From assembly GCF_029852145.1 (NCBI RefSeq), contig NC_079977.1:9854640-9918639 (forward strand): a stretch of 64,000 bases of DNA, read 5' to 3'. The position numbers and the translations under genes are program-made. The notes beneath the pieces are model-generated. The model had not been told where the DNA came from. It did not search any database and saw only the letters and a program-made list of their open reading frames with translations. Shown piece after piece: positions 1 to 11,253 of this stretch. The stretch's first letter is position 1, and each line of letters starts with the position of its first letter. This DNA is from Microplitis mediator (taxonomy: Eukaryota > Arthropoda > Insecta > Hymenoptera > Braconidae).

Positions 1-1330
1 AATTATTGAATTTTTTTTATTTACATGATTAGATGTGTGTTTAAAAAAAATTTGCAAAAAGTATTTAATCACATAAAAATTCTCAAAAAATTAATTATGT
101 CGATTATATAATTATTAATATAATAGAAATTTGATTTTCCTTCTAATTATTTTAATGTAAAATGATTAGAAAATTAATTTTTCAATGCTTATTTTATATA
201 AAAAAAAATAAGTTTTTTTAATGTGTAAAAAAAAAGAAAAAAATTATTTTTTTACATATTTTTACACATTTTCATTATGTGTCCAAAAAAAAAAATTTTT
301 TTTCTAAAAAAACTTCATTATTAGTAATAAAATAAGTTTTTTCGCTTTAAAAAAAAAAATTTTTCCTCTAAAAAAAGAAAAAATTCAACATAATTATAAG
401 AAAAATTAATTTTCTTAGAATTTTTTATATCGACAATCAAATACTTCATGAATAAGTTTTTTGATACACAATTAATTATGTAAGTAAAAAGAATTAATCA
501 TGTTGACATAACAAATTTTTTAAAAACAGAAAAAAGACTTATTTATTATGCATTTAATTATTAATACAAAATAAAAAAATTTCAAGAAATTAAGTCTTCA
601 ATTATTTTAATTTCTCGATACAGTTAATAATTAAAAAAAAATTTTTAATTATTAGAAAAAAACTTAATTAATTATTAATATGAAAAAAATAATTGTTTAA
701 TTACTTACAGTTTTTAATCTCAACTGATTTAGCAGTTTATTGAATCTACGCACTTGTTCCTTTCAGCACTTGTTCCTTTCAGCACCCTTTGTCTGTAGTG
801 ACAGGTTTTAACAAGAAACTACCCCACCACTTTTCTAAAATCTTATAACGAATACAGAAAAAAACTAAAGGGCCAATCAGAAAAAATTTGATTTTTCTTG
901 ACCAATTGCAGAAATTTACATATTTTTTATTGTTGGTCACTATGAGCACGTGGGTAACAAACCATGCTGGTTTGTTGACATTTTTAAAGAAATTGATTTA
1001 ACTGATGTTTTACAAAAATAATATGGAAATATCAATTAAAAACATTGTCTATTATCGTAATCATTAGTTTTTTATTCATAGATTAATTAAAAATGAATAA
1101 ATTTATGCTTAGAAAAAATTTTGCGCGCGTAAGTTTAGACAATTAAAATACCGCCATCTATGGGCAAAAAATTTAACCAACATTGTCTTTGAATTATCGG
1201 CTATAAGATCCCAGCTGCTTCAAATACTTTGATATTCATTCAAATACATTGATATTCATTGAAATTAATTTAAATATAAATTATAATTACCTGTTTTTTT
1301 TTTTAAATTGAACATTAAAGTAATAATTAA
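1..1330. other. AT-rich noncoding stretch
   Basis: No coding region was recognised. The stretch is dominated by A and T runs and short degenerate repeats. A 16-bp direct duplication (cacttgttcctttcag) occupies 751-766 and 767-782. A GC-richer patch follows near 780-960. Nothing else supports a gene or RNA. Confidence 0.6.
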
Positions 1331-2040
1331 TACATCTAATCGTCAGTGGTAGTAGTACAATCAGAATCATAAAAATATATTCTGGTAGTCAGCAAATTGA
1401 CGTTGACATAAATGACCGAAAGTTGACACTAAAATTGTCATCAACTTTCTACATTCAGCATTGTAACAAGTTGGGATAGTAGGTCGATGACAACTTGTTA
1501 TCAATTGTGACGATCAGAATCTATTGAAATTATTTTCGAGGTTATAAAAATGTAAACAATTATTTAATATCTTTTTAAAAATAATAATTGGAAGAAAAAA
1601 AGGTTGAATCGCATCGAATTTAATTCTCTTAATTATTTTAAATACCAATTTTACATTTTCCAAAAGCATGCAAGTAATTATTTTTTTTTCAAACGCGGGG
1701 AATTTAAAATAGATACATCTGATCGTTAATGGTGGCGGTAAATTTAATCCATCAACTTGCTGTCATCAAATGTGATAACAAGTTTGTGATGGTAGATTGA
1801 TGTCAACTTATCTTCAGTTTTTGACTACCAGGATGCATTTTAAAATAATAATTAATTATAAATAATTTTGAGGTTATAAAAACGTAAACAACTATTTATT
1901 ATCTTTAAAAATAATAAGTAAAGGGAAAATGAATAGAGAGAAAGTAGAATTCCATTAAGTTTATTTTTATTAATTACTTAAGAATCCAATTTTTTAATAT
2001 TATTACATTTTCAAGAGCGCACAAGTAATTATTATTATTA
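1331..2040. repeat. Diverged direct duplication, period about 383 bp
   Basis: Two related blocks begin with tacatct at 1331 and at 1714. Each continues with a (g/a)atcgt..a.tggt segment, a block containing caacttgttatca-like sequence in both orientations, then gaggttataaaa(a/c)gtaaacaa and a final caagtaatta. The copies are clearly diverged. This is probably an old tandem duplication of noncoding or element-derived sequence. Confidence 0.6.
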
Positions 2041-2048
2041 TTATTATT

Positions 2049-2118
2049 ATTTGCTGTTAGTTATTTAATATATATGAATGCTAATGCATTCATATATATT
2101 AAATAACTAACAGCAAAT
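2049..2118. repeat. Perfect 33-bp inverted repeat (hairpin) with 4-nt loop
   Basis: The arm at 2049-2081 is the exact reverse complement of 2086-2118, separated by taat at 2082-2085. The hairpin begins directly after a (tta)n microsatellite and lies about 230 bp from the 3' end of the accessory pseudogene. It could be a cruciform-forming transposon terminus or a strong RNA hairpin. No function is assigned. Confidence 0.9.
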
Positions 2119-2348
2119 AAATATAAGAGGCATTAAACATGGAATGGAGAAAAAATTCCATTTTTTTCCAAATTTGGAAAAAAATAGAATTGGGTATAAA
2201 ATTTAACATCAATTAAACAGTCTAAAGTAGAATATACTTGCATCAACTTTACTGATGAGCCCAGCAAGTATATTCGGGGCGAAACCGTTTTTGAAATAAA
2301 AAGTAATTGTCGTGCTAGCACAGGGAGGCTAGCCAAATATTACAATAA

Positions 2349-2834
2349 TTAGGATTGGTATGCCATTGAAGATATAAAAAAATTATTATTATTATTATTG
2401 TTCAATTTACAGTGATATTCACAAAAATTATTGTTTAATAATTTTATATTTTTTAACGCGGGAACTTTAAAATCATCTAAATCAATTACAATTTTTTCAC
2501 ATCCAATTAATTCTTGGATCCATAATTTTTTTTCAAAACCTTTTACATAAATATATTTGTAATTATAAGTGACATATTCAATTGTTTCATTTAGCTTTAA
2601 ATATGACGTTTTTCCAGCATCCCAGGTAATTCCATGATGATTATATGTTACCCAAGTATTTAAGCGTTGACACTGATTTGATAATGATGTCCAATCACAA
2701 GGTGGTTTGAATAACGTACATGACATTTCTTCAACACCATCAATTTTATGCTGGACCGTAATTGAAGCAAGCTCTTATACAATAAACTGATTATTTGAGC
2801 CTTTAAACCCTTGCACATCTATTATCATCTCCAT
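2349..2834 (-). pseudogene. Broken accessory protein of Polinton/adintovirus-type elements
   Basis: This is a decayed paralogue of the 263-residue gene at 15351-16142. Reading from the ATG at 2834, the first residues (MEMIIDVQGFK) match the start of that gene (MELIIDFVGFE). An in-frame TAA at 2775-2777 interrupts the frame after 19 codons. Downstream the shared blocks continue: an LFKPP segment, NHHGITW, YIYVKGFEKK and IDLDDF. The C-terminus is replaced by an (aat)n expansion encoding poly-Asn. The family recurs in arthropod and cnidarian mobile elements, but its biochemical role is not known to me. Finding a second copy left of PolB suggests a duplicated terminal gene or a remnant of another element. 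Confidence 0.7.
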
Positions 2835-2967
2835 TTTGATAGCTCGTATCTCGACAACAGACAATGAATTACTGAATAATTAAAAATCCGGCACAGCTAT
2901 TTGTTATCATCCCCCACCACACAATTTTTTAATCAAGAATATTTTAATTCCATTCGTTAATTTTAAA

Positions 2968-3440
2968 ACTGCGCAGTAGAAAGTTCCAGAAAATTTATTT
3001 TTAGACTGATGACGTATTCATGTGCAGGAAAAAACTTGTTTTCTTTGTTTGATTTTATAACTGCGTAGTAGAAAGTTCCAGAAGATCTATTTTTAGACTG
3101 ATGACTCATGCAAGTGCAGGAATAAACTTGTTTTCTTTGTTCGATTTTGAAACTGCGCAGTAGAAAGTTCCAGAAAATTTATTTTTAGACTGATGACGTA
3201 TTCATGTGCAGGAATAAACTTGTTTTCTTTGTTCGATTCTGAAACTGCGCAGTAGAAAGTTCCAGAAAATTTATTTTTAGACTGATGACGTATTCATGTG
3301 CAGGAAAAAACTTGTTTTCTTTGTTCAATTCTGAAACTGCGCAGTAGAAAGTTCCGGAAAATTTATTTTTAGACTGATGACGTATTCATGTGCAGGAATA
3401 AACTTGTTTTTTTTTGTTTAATTTTCTAACTGCGTAGTAG
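2968..3440. repeat. Tandem array, five 92-bp units, at left end of the Polinton
   Basis: Units start with actgcgcagtag or actgcgtagtag at 2968, 3060, 3152, 3244 and 3336, with a partial sixth at 3429. Each contains gaaagttccag, a tgatgacgtattcatg-like segment and acttgttttctttgtt. The last segment resembles the reverse complement of sequence near 16980-17020 at the other end of the element, so the array may be an expanded piece of a terminal inverted repeat. Confidence 0.85.
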
Positions 3441-3441
3441 G

Positions 3442-3660
3442 TGACGTCATACTATTTGTCGCGCCATCTGGTGTTTTAGGTTATGTTGACACGTTATTCT
3501 AGGGGATTTCACTACTTTTTACTTGGTTATGTTGGTACTTTTTGGGGCGACATCTATTTTTACTGCGTCATTTATGACGTCACAGGTTGTTCTAGAACTT
3601 TCTTTTGCGCAGTTGATGAGTCGCGCCCCACCTATAAAAGCAACGCGCGATAGCATACTC
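3442..3660 (+). promoter_or_regulatory. Likely PolB promoter: TATA box plus CRE-type palindromes
   Basis: A canonical TATAAAAG lies at 3633-3640. Two perfect TGACGTCA palindromes (CREB/ATF-type sites) lie upstream at 3442-3449 and 3575-3582. Transcription starting about 30 bp past the TATA box would give a leader of about 400 nt before the PolB ATG at 4090. Another TGACGTCA occurs at 16977-16984 near the opposite end. Function is inferred from motif and position only. Confidence 0.55.
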
Positions 3661-3837
3661 CACAAAAAAGAAGTACGAGTCTCTGAATGAAGTACGAATC
3701 TCTGCTCAAATATTCTCTGACGTTTACTGTGTTAGAAGTTCTCTGTGAAGTTCTCTACGGTTTTTTAAATAATTTTTTTTTACAAAAAATTATAAACAAT
3801 TTTTAGTTTAAGTGAAGTGCATAGACATTATTTTTTA

Positions 3838-4051
3838 GTGCAACTGACACTTATTAGTTTTTAATTTTTTGTGCAACTGACACTTATTAGTTTTAATTTT
3901 TTGTGCAACTGACACTTATTAGTTTTAATTTTTTGTGCAACTGACACTTATTAGTTTTAATTTTTTGTGCAACTGACACTTATTAGTTTTTAGTTTTTGT
4001 GCAACTGACACTTATTAGTTTTTTAGTTTTTGTGCAACTGACACGTTTTTT
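3838..4051 (+). repeat. Seven-copy 32-bp tandem repeat in PolB leader
   Basis: The phrase gtgcaactgacac recurs at 3838, 3871, 3903, 3935, 3967, 3999 and 4032, usually followed by ttattag and a T-rich spacer. The array ends less than 40 bp before the PolB start codon, so it would form most of the 5' untranslated region. It could bind a regulator or act in replication. No role is established. Confidence 0.9.
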
Positions 4052-4089
4052 TATTTATTTGTAAACTATTGATAAAAACATTATTTAAA

Positions 4090-7000
4090 ATGGTGCGATT
4101 AGTTGATGCACTTCACGGTTTAGTGAATTCTGTTGCACAATCGTACAACGATTTGCACTTAGAGTCAGTGAATGAAGAACATTGTCAGAGGTGCTATCAG
4201 GTGTGTGTTGAGACAATTGAATACTTTAAGACTATTTTGGCAGATCCACAATCAAGTGTTCAAATTAAGAGAAGCGTTCAAGCCAGTATTGTGCTTTTGT
4301 GCTGGTATGGCGATCAATTTGCTCAACTCAGCGGCCTGGCTACAGGTGGTGATTTGAGAATGCGTTATCGACTCATTAAGTGGCAAGATCTCGATAACGC
4401 TTTCGCCAATAATATTCGAACTGGATGTGTCACAAATCTCTCTCACACCGATTTGAGAGAATTTTTAAACGATTCACAAGACTTGGTAATTGAGAAAATC
4501 CAAGAAATGTTGGGAGATGTTGCTGGGGTGAAAATCAACGTCGAACTTGTATGTAAATTTAGAAATGAAAAAATTGATGACGTCGTTGATGAAACTAAAT
4601 CTTACAACACTACAAGTCGTGAAATTACACCCACAACATCTCTCGCTGATTGGTATGCTGACCATGTGTACGAGAACTTATTAAAAAAGGTTGAAGAGTT
4701 CAATCAAAAGGACTCGGGGTGGAGATTACTTGAGATCCATAGTTTGGTTATCACCATGTCCAGATATGTACCTCTACAAGCTGGAGCATCGACTTTCGTC
4801 AGACTACCCAGAGACATCCAACGTAAACGCGCAGTCTTGAACATCGAGAACCACGACGAGTACTGCTTCCTCTGGTGTGTTGTGGCAGCAACACACGAAG
4901 CTCACACTGGACATCCGGAGAGGACAACATCGTACCCTCATTACAGCAGCGTACTTCAGTATGAAGGTATTGATTTTCCAATTACCCCGAAAGATATTCG
5001 AAAATTTGAAACGTTAAATAATTTGTCAATTAATGTATACGGGATTGAGTCAGAATTTAACGGCTTTGGGAATGAAAAAAGTACAATTATACCATTATAT
5101 TTAAGTAAAAATTCTAAGTCTGATATAAAAAAAATTCATCTTTTAATGGTGCAGGCGAACGCTAATATGAATATGTCTAATGAGAATGATTATAAAAATT
5201 ATAAGCCTGTTTATCATTTTGCCTTAATTAAAAATCTATCGCGATTAGTAAAAAATCAAATTTCTAAGGCACATTGTAAATTGTATTTCTGTGATCGATG
5301 TTTAAGTCACTTTAAAACAGAAACATCTATCAATAATCACAATGATGACTGTTTCAAATTAAATAAAGTCCGTATGAAATTTCCCACTAATGAAAACAAA
5401 ATATTAAAATTTAAAAACTATCGTAATAAAGACTCGGTACCGTTTGTTGTCTACGCGGACTCAGAGTGTACACTAGAGCCTCAGGGGGATGATGATATTC
5501 AAAATCACGTTCCACACAGCATTGCATTCTATCGTCACTGTAATTATGACAATAATTTGTCAAAATTTGAAATTAATCGATCATCTGATTGCGTAAAGTG
5601 GTTTGTAAATAAACTTGAAAATTTTGCTATTGAAGTTGAGCAGTATTTAAAGAATCCTGTACCTATGAAACCACTTGACAAACAGCAGCAAAAGAGTCAT
5701 GATCGGTCAACTGTTTGTCATATTTGCAAAAAAACAATAGCCTCTGATAAAGAGAAGTGCTATGATCATTGCCATTTTACGGGTAACTATCGCGGACCTG
5801 CACACATCTCATGTAATTTAAATTACCCAAAATCTCATGTAATACCGGTAGTTTTTCACAATTTATCTGGGTATGATTCTCATTTTTTAATTAAATCATT
5901 AGCAACTGTTTTTCATGGTAAAGTCACATTATTGCCAATTAATAAAGAGCGATATATCTCATTTACAAAATCTATTGATGATATATCTGTGTCTTTAAGT
6001 TTTATCGATTCATTTAGATTCATGGCATCAAGTTTAGAAAAATTGGCATCTTATCTTGATGATGACAATAAAAAAATTACAAGACTTCATTACCCAGATC
6101 CGGAAAAATTCCAATTAGTTACTCGCAAGGGTGTATTCCCGTATGAATACATTACAAACATTGATAAGCTTAATGACAAACAGTTGCCCGATCAAAACTC
6201 ATTTTTTTCAAAATTATCTAATAATGGTATATCGAACGATAATTATACATTTGCTCAACATGTCTGGAATAAATTTAATATCAGTACATTGGGTGAGTAC
6301 TCTGATCTGTATCTGAAGACGGATGTACTACTCTTGGCTGATGTATTTGAAAATTTCAGACATAGTTGTTTAAATAACTATAACTTAGATCCGCTGCACT
6401 ACTATACAGCACCCGGATTAGCTTTCGATGCAATGCTGAAATACACCAATGTGGAACTTGAACTGTTGACTGACCCCGAAATGGTACTTTTCATTGAGAA
6501 AGGTATACGAGGTGGAGTGTCTCAGTGTACTAATAGGCATGCGAAGGCCAACAATCGGTACATGGGTGATGAATTTGATGTAAATAAACCCGAGTCATAC
6601 TTGATGTATTTTGACGTCAATAATTTGTATGGTGCGGCGATGAGTATGCCACTACCTAAAGGCTCATTTGAGTGGGTTGATGAAAATGATTTAAACAATG
6701 TAGATAAATTTTTAAATACCAATGGCACTGTAGGATATATTTAAGAAGTAGACTTGCACTATCCTCAGGAGCTACATGAGCTACACAAAGATTTACCATT
6801 GTGTCCTGAGCACTTTTTACCACCAGGTAGCAAGTCTACTAAATTATGTACCACTCTGTATGATAAAAATAGATATATTATTCACTGTGAAAATTTAAAA
6901 CAATGTTTAGATTTAGGTATGAAATTAAAAAAAATTCATCGTATACTCAAATTTGAGCAATCCCCATGGCTAAAGACATACATCGACAAGAATACAGACT

Positions 7001-7889
7001 GTAGGAAGGCTGCCCAAAATGAGTTTGAGAAGAATTTCTTCAAACTCACGAATAACGCAGTCTTCGGTAAGACTATGGAGAATGTTAGGAAACACAAAGA
7101 TGTCCAATTGGTTACTAGATGGTCTGGTCGATATGGTGCATCAGACCTCATTTGTAAGCCTAACTTCCATAGTCTTACCATCTTTGACAAAGACATGGTT
7201 ATAGTGGAAATGAAAACAACCCAGGTATATTTTGATAAACCCATTTACACTGGGTTCGCGATTTTAGATTTATCAAAAATATTTATCTACGATTTCCACT
7301 ATAACTATGTCAAACAGAACTTGACAAATCAACAATCTAAGTTGATGTATACGGACACTGACAGTTTAATTTACCACTTTACCGTACCAGACATCTACGA
7401 AATCATGAAACGTGATATTTCAAAATTCGATACCTCGGACTACCCCCTCAAAACTCGTACAATATGCCGCTAGCAAACAAAAAGGTCCCAGGTCTGATGA
7501 AAGATGAGAATAATGGGAAAATTATGACTCATTTCAACGGACTTCGGGCCAAGCTATACGCTTATAAAATTTTAAATGACGATGAGACCAAAAAACGAGC
7601 AAAGGGAATCCGAGGTCCTACGTTGCGAACTATCACGTTTGATGATTTCGATAGATATCTTTACGATCATATTAACTTGGCGAAAAAACAGTACTTAATT
7701 AAAAGTTCTAAACATGACGTGACGACAGTAGCACAGTACAAAATTGCCTTAAGCTGGACAGATGACAAACGACAACTTTTGGACAACTCGACTGACACTT
7801 TACCATGGGGATTTAAATCAAATGATGACGATAAAAATGATGATAACGATGGAAATGTAATAGCAATTAAAAAAAGAAAACTTTTGTAA
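4090..7889 (+). pseudogene. polB: Protein-primed family B DNA polymerase of a Polinton/adintovirus-like element (broken)
   Basis: This is the replicative polymerase of the element. Translation is taken from the ATG at 4090. Domains in order: an N-terminal cysteine-protease-like segment common to arthropod PolBs (CFLW near residue 260, HPERTTSYPHY just after); a CxxC...HxxxxC zinc finger near 401-421; exonuclease motif DSE near 455; a recombination-endonuclease-VII-type zinc module near 543-580 (CxxC, DHCHFTGxYRGPAH, CNL); Exo II (HNLSGYDSH) near 595; Exo III near 740-755; polymerase motif A (DVNNLYG) near 842. An in-frame TAA at 6742-6744 interrupts the frame after motif A. Motif B (NNAVFGKTMENVRK) and motif C (YTDTDSL) follow in the same frame. 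A frameshift near 7440-7465 moves the last ~140 codons, including PLANKKVPGLMKDE, to another frame. Confidence 0.9.
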
Positions 7890-8069
7890 AAAAAAAAAAT
7901 TAATCTTATCGATGTAAAAAAAATTAGTTTTTTTAAGTATATAAAAAAAGTATGTAAAAATTAGTTTTAAGGATATGTGTGTGTGTTTAAATAAATAAAT
8001 AAAACATTTATATACAAATGAAAAAATTGTTTTTATTTTATAGATATAAGTGTATTTTTAAAAGTTTAT
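7890..8069. terminator. Convergent 3' region of polB and integrase with poly(A) signals
   Basis: This 180-bp AT-rich spacer separates the convergent 3' ends of PolB and integrase. Overlapping AATAAA signals on the plus strand cluster at about 7989-8002 and suit polyadenylation of the PolB transcript. T-rich sequence near 8030-8060 could serve the minus strand. A short gt run occurs at 7976-7986. Confidence 0.5.
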
Positions 8070-8999
8070 TTACAGATCAGATTTTTCAATCCAGCTGTTG
8101 TGGGAGCTATCGAAGCCGAGCCACTTTACGTACAATTTATTTCCGCGTTTTTTTATAATTTTCTCCACTAGATACACATCTGGATATTTGACTTTGCTGA
8201 GTTCTTCTGCATAAAATCCACCTTCAATTGGCTTATCCTGATAGTCTACGAGCTTATACGTTGTTGGATTTGTTTTCTGCACTGTCTTAATTGTAAAAAT
8301 TTCAGTCGTCCAATTAGGTGTGTAACCTTTTTCAAACACATGTTTGTACTTGCTGATTCGAACTTTGTCTCCGACTTTGAATTTATTTTTTCGCGCTTGT
8401 TGCTGAGCTTGAAGAGGTTTGTATATTTTTTCCAGCAGTTCTTTTTCATTAGCAGCAGTTACATCATCAGGTTTCATTTTAATTGTCCGATGTTTGGTAT
8501 TATTGTAAGTATCCAATAAGTCTTCTAATATATCAATTCATTTATAGGTACCACGTGCAGAGAATTCACGCCACATTTTATTTTTTAGTGTCCTGTTAAA
8601 TCGTTCACATATGGATGCCTTCAAGTTGCTGAATGTCGAGTACATGTTGATGTTTTTACGTTGCATAAGTTCTTGAAATTCTTTATTATAAAATTCTTTG
8701 CCTTGGTCAACGTGCAGATTTTTTGGAACACGTCCTAGTTGAAATATAGATTTCATTGCACTGGTGACATCACTGCCACTTTTACTCTTAATCGGTACAG
8801 CCCAAGCATACTTTGAAAAAATATCTATGACAGTTAGCAGATATTTGTTTCCTTTGTTTACTGTTGCATAAGGAATCATTTCAACTAAGTTAGCTTGCCA
8901 AGTTTCATCAAGTGCTCGTATGTCAACATGACGACGTTGATAATTCCTGCGTGCTTGTCTGTGCAGCTCATATGCTATTACTGATTTCTTGTCCTCCAT
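8070..8999 (-). pseudogene. Retroviral-type DDE integrase with C-terminal chromodomain (broken)
   Basis: Polinton integrases insert the element into host DNA. The ATG at 8999 begins MEDKKSVIAYELH. The rve core is clear: WQANLVEM, then IDIFSKYAWA, then VDQGKEFYNKEF, then ERFNRTLK. In the first block the position that is normally the first catalytic aspartate is Asn (codon 8889-8891); the second Asp and the Glu are present. An in-frame TGA at 8538-8540 splits the gene after the core. The remainder has a basic region, KVGDKVRISK and a chromodomain-like end (KLYVKWLGFDSSHNSWIE). The gene is thus doubly damaged: nonsense plus a catalytic substitution. It overlaps the 3' end of the upstream coiled-coil gene by about 30 bp. 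Confidence 0.88.
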
Positions 9000-9414
9000 T
9001 GTCGACAAAAATTTTAGCTTCCAATTCTTTTATTCGTTGTGTATTTCTACTGATTGAGTCTTTTTGTGACTTCATACGTTTTATTTTAACTTTTAGTTCT
9101 CGATTTTCTTTTTTTAATAGCGTTACAGCTGAGTCGAGTGTTACCACTTGAGAGTGTAAGTGTGAAATGATCTCTGACTGATCATTCCTCATACTATCAT
9201 ACATTAGAGACAACTCGCGATGTACAAGATCACGTGTAAATTTTACAGTTGCTGCATTGCTATCTTCAGCAGGTTTGCCAACATGACACAGTCTCTTTTT
9301 CTCAACATCGTACTGCCCATCAACAGTTACTTGAAATCCTCGTCCAGGTGGTCCTGGTGGTCCACTGATTACAGCACCAGTTGGTAGTGAACGTCCAAAT
9401 ATATCGATACTCAT
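8968..9414 (-). CDS. Small protein with collagen-like motif and coiled coil (possible fibre-like protein)
   Basis: This intact 148-residue ORF starts with MSIDIFGRSLPTGAVI, then a GPPGPPGRGF collagen-like turn near residue 20, then a YDVEKKRLCHVGKPAEDSNA segment. A long heptad-like coiled coil (about residues 75-140) is rich in Leu, Lys and Glu. Similar N-terminal collagen motif plus coiled-coil proteins sit beside integrase in arthropod Polintons. A trimeric fibre or spike role is plausible but not shown. Its 3' end overlaps the integrase start. No enzymatic motif is seen. Confidence 0.6.
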   Translation of the reverse strand: MSIDIFGRSLPTGAVISGPPGPPGRGFQVTVDGQYDVEKKRLCHVGKPAEDSNAATVKFTRDLVHRELSLMYDSMRNDQSEIISHLHSQVVTLDSAVTLLKKENRELKVKIKRMKSQKDSISRNTQRIKELEAKIFVDNGGQEISNSI

Positions 9415-9475
9415 TTTTTGCTCTTTTCACTTCAACAGTTAGCAAGTAAGTGGCATAAATTTGACACAGCAGATG

Positions 9476-10405
9476 CTAATAAATAATCTCCGCTTCTCGT
9501 AGCTCTTCGATAATTGATATGATTTCATTGGTGTGACTTGGATTTCCAGCTGCTTGAGATGTCATGAGTAAACGCAGACGGTCAACTAGTTCATTTGGAT
9601 CATCCCAGTAGACATAATCCATACGTGATTTTTTCTTTTTCGCAATCATAAAATCAGGTAATCCTTTACCTTTTGATAAGTTTGCATTTTTAGCGAGAAA
9701 ATCGGCAATATAATTATTATACTTGATTGTTGAGTCTTCATAAAAACTACCATCTGGTTTATAATTTTTTCTATGAGTATTTGTCATTTTAATAATTTCG
9801 AGATATTTATTTTTATTATTCTGCGTGACTTTTGAATCATCTGGCGATTTTTTAAATAATAATTCCAATAAACCAGGAGTCACAGAGTAATTTTTATTTT
9901 TTATATTGATTTCATTATCATCATCATCAAAAGTTATTTCAGAATCACCAATATAAAAATCATTATAACGTCGACGTACACCATATCTCACATCTATATC
10001 TTAACTTTTTTTATATACTTTAGCTAAATAAGACTTTATTTCACCACTTATTGGCTTAGCGGGGGTACTCGATGCAGCAGGAGATATTTGTGTTTCTTCC
10101 AGAGTTCCGCTTCTATCTTCAAAGATGATACTATTATATTTACTTGCATCTTCAAATTCTGTATCATTATTCACCGTTGAATTATCATCTTTAAATTCTT
10201 CTTTGACTTCTTGCTTGACTTTATGTTTAGATGATTCGACTAGACTCTGCAGAGGTGTAACAATAGGCTTAAACATTTCACCCATTGCCTTTTCAGCTGT
10301 GTCTTTACCCAACTTGAGCATTCTGTGCTTCCGTCGGATAGCATCACTAGCCTGAGATATCTGATGTAAGACATCTCTCTGCTTTGAAAGCTCCTCGGTC
10401 TTCAT
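9476..10405 (-). pseudogene. DUF8207-like protein of arthropod Polintons (broken by one stop)
   Basis: Two open segments in one frame form this gene. From the ATG at 10405 the first 134 codons give an acidic-basic region with RRKHRMLKLGK and FKPIVTPLQSLVE. An in-frame TAA at 10001-10003 stops it. The rest has the features I associate with DUF8207: RYGVRRRYNDFYIGDSEI, a YSVTPGLLELLF block, DYVYWDDPNELVDRLRLL and SQAAGNPSHTNEI. The function is unknown to me; the family recurs in insect and other animal Polinton-like elements. There is no ATG just downstream of the stop (the first in-frame candidate is GTG), so the second half is probably not a separate gene. Confidence 0.65.
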
Positions 10406-10457
10406 GTTGATAGGTTAAAGTTCACTTAATCTCTGATGACTATTTATCAAGTACAAC

Positions 10458-11162
10458 TTAATTTATACTAATAAAACAGTCAAATGCTTTTCTATATCTG
10501 CCACTATTTAGTTCACTGTCTTTGTCAATCACGACAAAACCATATTTACCATCATCATTCCAACATGCTGAACACAAGTCTTTGAATAAATTGTATGACA
10601 TGTCAGTATTTACATGATCATCATACACATGCTTCAAGTTCATTTCATCTTGTCGAAAGAGAACTATAAAATTTGCATTGTCACGTATCAAATGCTTAGG
10701 AATACGTGTATAAGTCTGACAGAGATAAAAACTGTCAACATCTTTATGTCGACCCATACAAAAGTATGCTCTGATATGATCTTGTTTTTCACAAGCGACA
10801 TCATCAAATATCATTAATGAGTTTGGTTTTGCATCTTCAGGTTTCAGTACTTCTTCGTGCTCGTTGAATGTAAAAAATTCAATACCTTCTATTGGTTTAA
10901 GTAGTGATTCTAAAAATTTATATTTCGGTTGGTTCAGAGATTTTGAGTAGAGATAAATATTATCAAATCTCAAGCCATTGGAGTGTATGATGAGTGAGAG
11001 CAGAGCATTTGTTTTTCCACAATTTGATGGACCACAAAATATAGCGCGTACACTGTTCGGCAATAAAGCGCCATGCCTCTTAATTTTTTTCACTCCGGTA
11101 CCTTGAACAATTTGATCAAAATTTATTACTGGTAACTTGGCTGCTTGACTTTTAAACTCCAT
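10458..11162 (-). CDS. FtsK/HerA-type genome packaging ATPase
   Basis: This intact 234-residue ATPase would power packaging of the genome into the virion. The Walker A motif GPSNCGKT is at residues 44-51, and the Walker B motif LMIFDD at about 116-121 is followed by VACE. A QTYTRIPKHLIRDN segment fits the arginine/sensor region of viral A32-like packaging ATPases. Length is normal for Polinton and adintovirus ATPases. It starts at an ATG 91 bp from the divergent PLA2/core gene, so both probably share a bidirectional promoter. No lesions are seen. Confidence 0.9.
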   Translation of the reverse strand: MEFKSQAAKLPVINFDQIVQGTGVKKIKRHGALLPNSVRAIFCGPSNCGKTNALLSLIIHSNGLRFDNIYLYSKSLNQPKYKFLESLLKPIEGIEFFTFNEHEEVLKPEDAKPNSLMIFDDVACEKQDHIRAYFCMGRHKDVDSFYLCQTYTRIPKHLIRDNANFIVLFRQDEMNLKHVYDDHVNTDMSYNLFKDLCSACWNDDGKYGFVVIDKDSELNSGRYRKAFDCFISIN

Positions 11163-11253
11163 GTTGTCAGTTTGCGATCACAACAACAACTCACTCAGCA
11201 AGCTATAAGTACCAGGTTTTATATCATTTCAAGTCAGTCATGATGCTGCTACT
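11163..11253. promoter_or_regulatory. Divergent spacer, likely bidirectional promoter
   Basis: Ninety-one bases separate the ATPase ATG (minus) and the PLA2/core ATG (plus). The spacer contains ctataagta and ttttatatc AT-rich segments that could serve as weak TATA elements. It divides the minus-strand block from the plus-strand capsid block. Regulation is inferred from gene orientation only. Confidence 0.45.
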
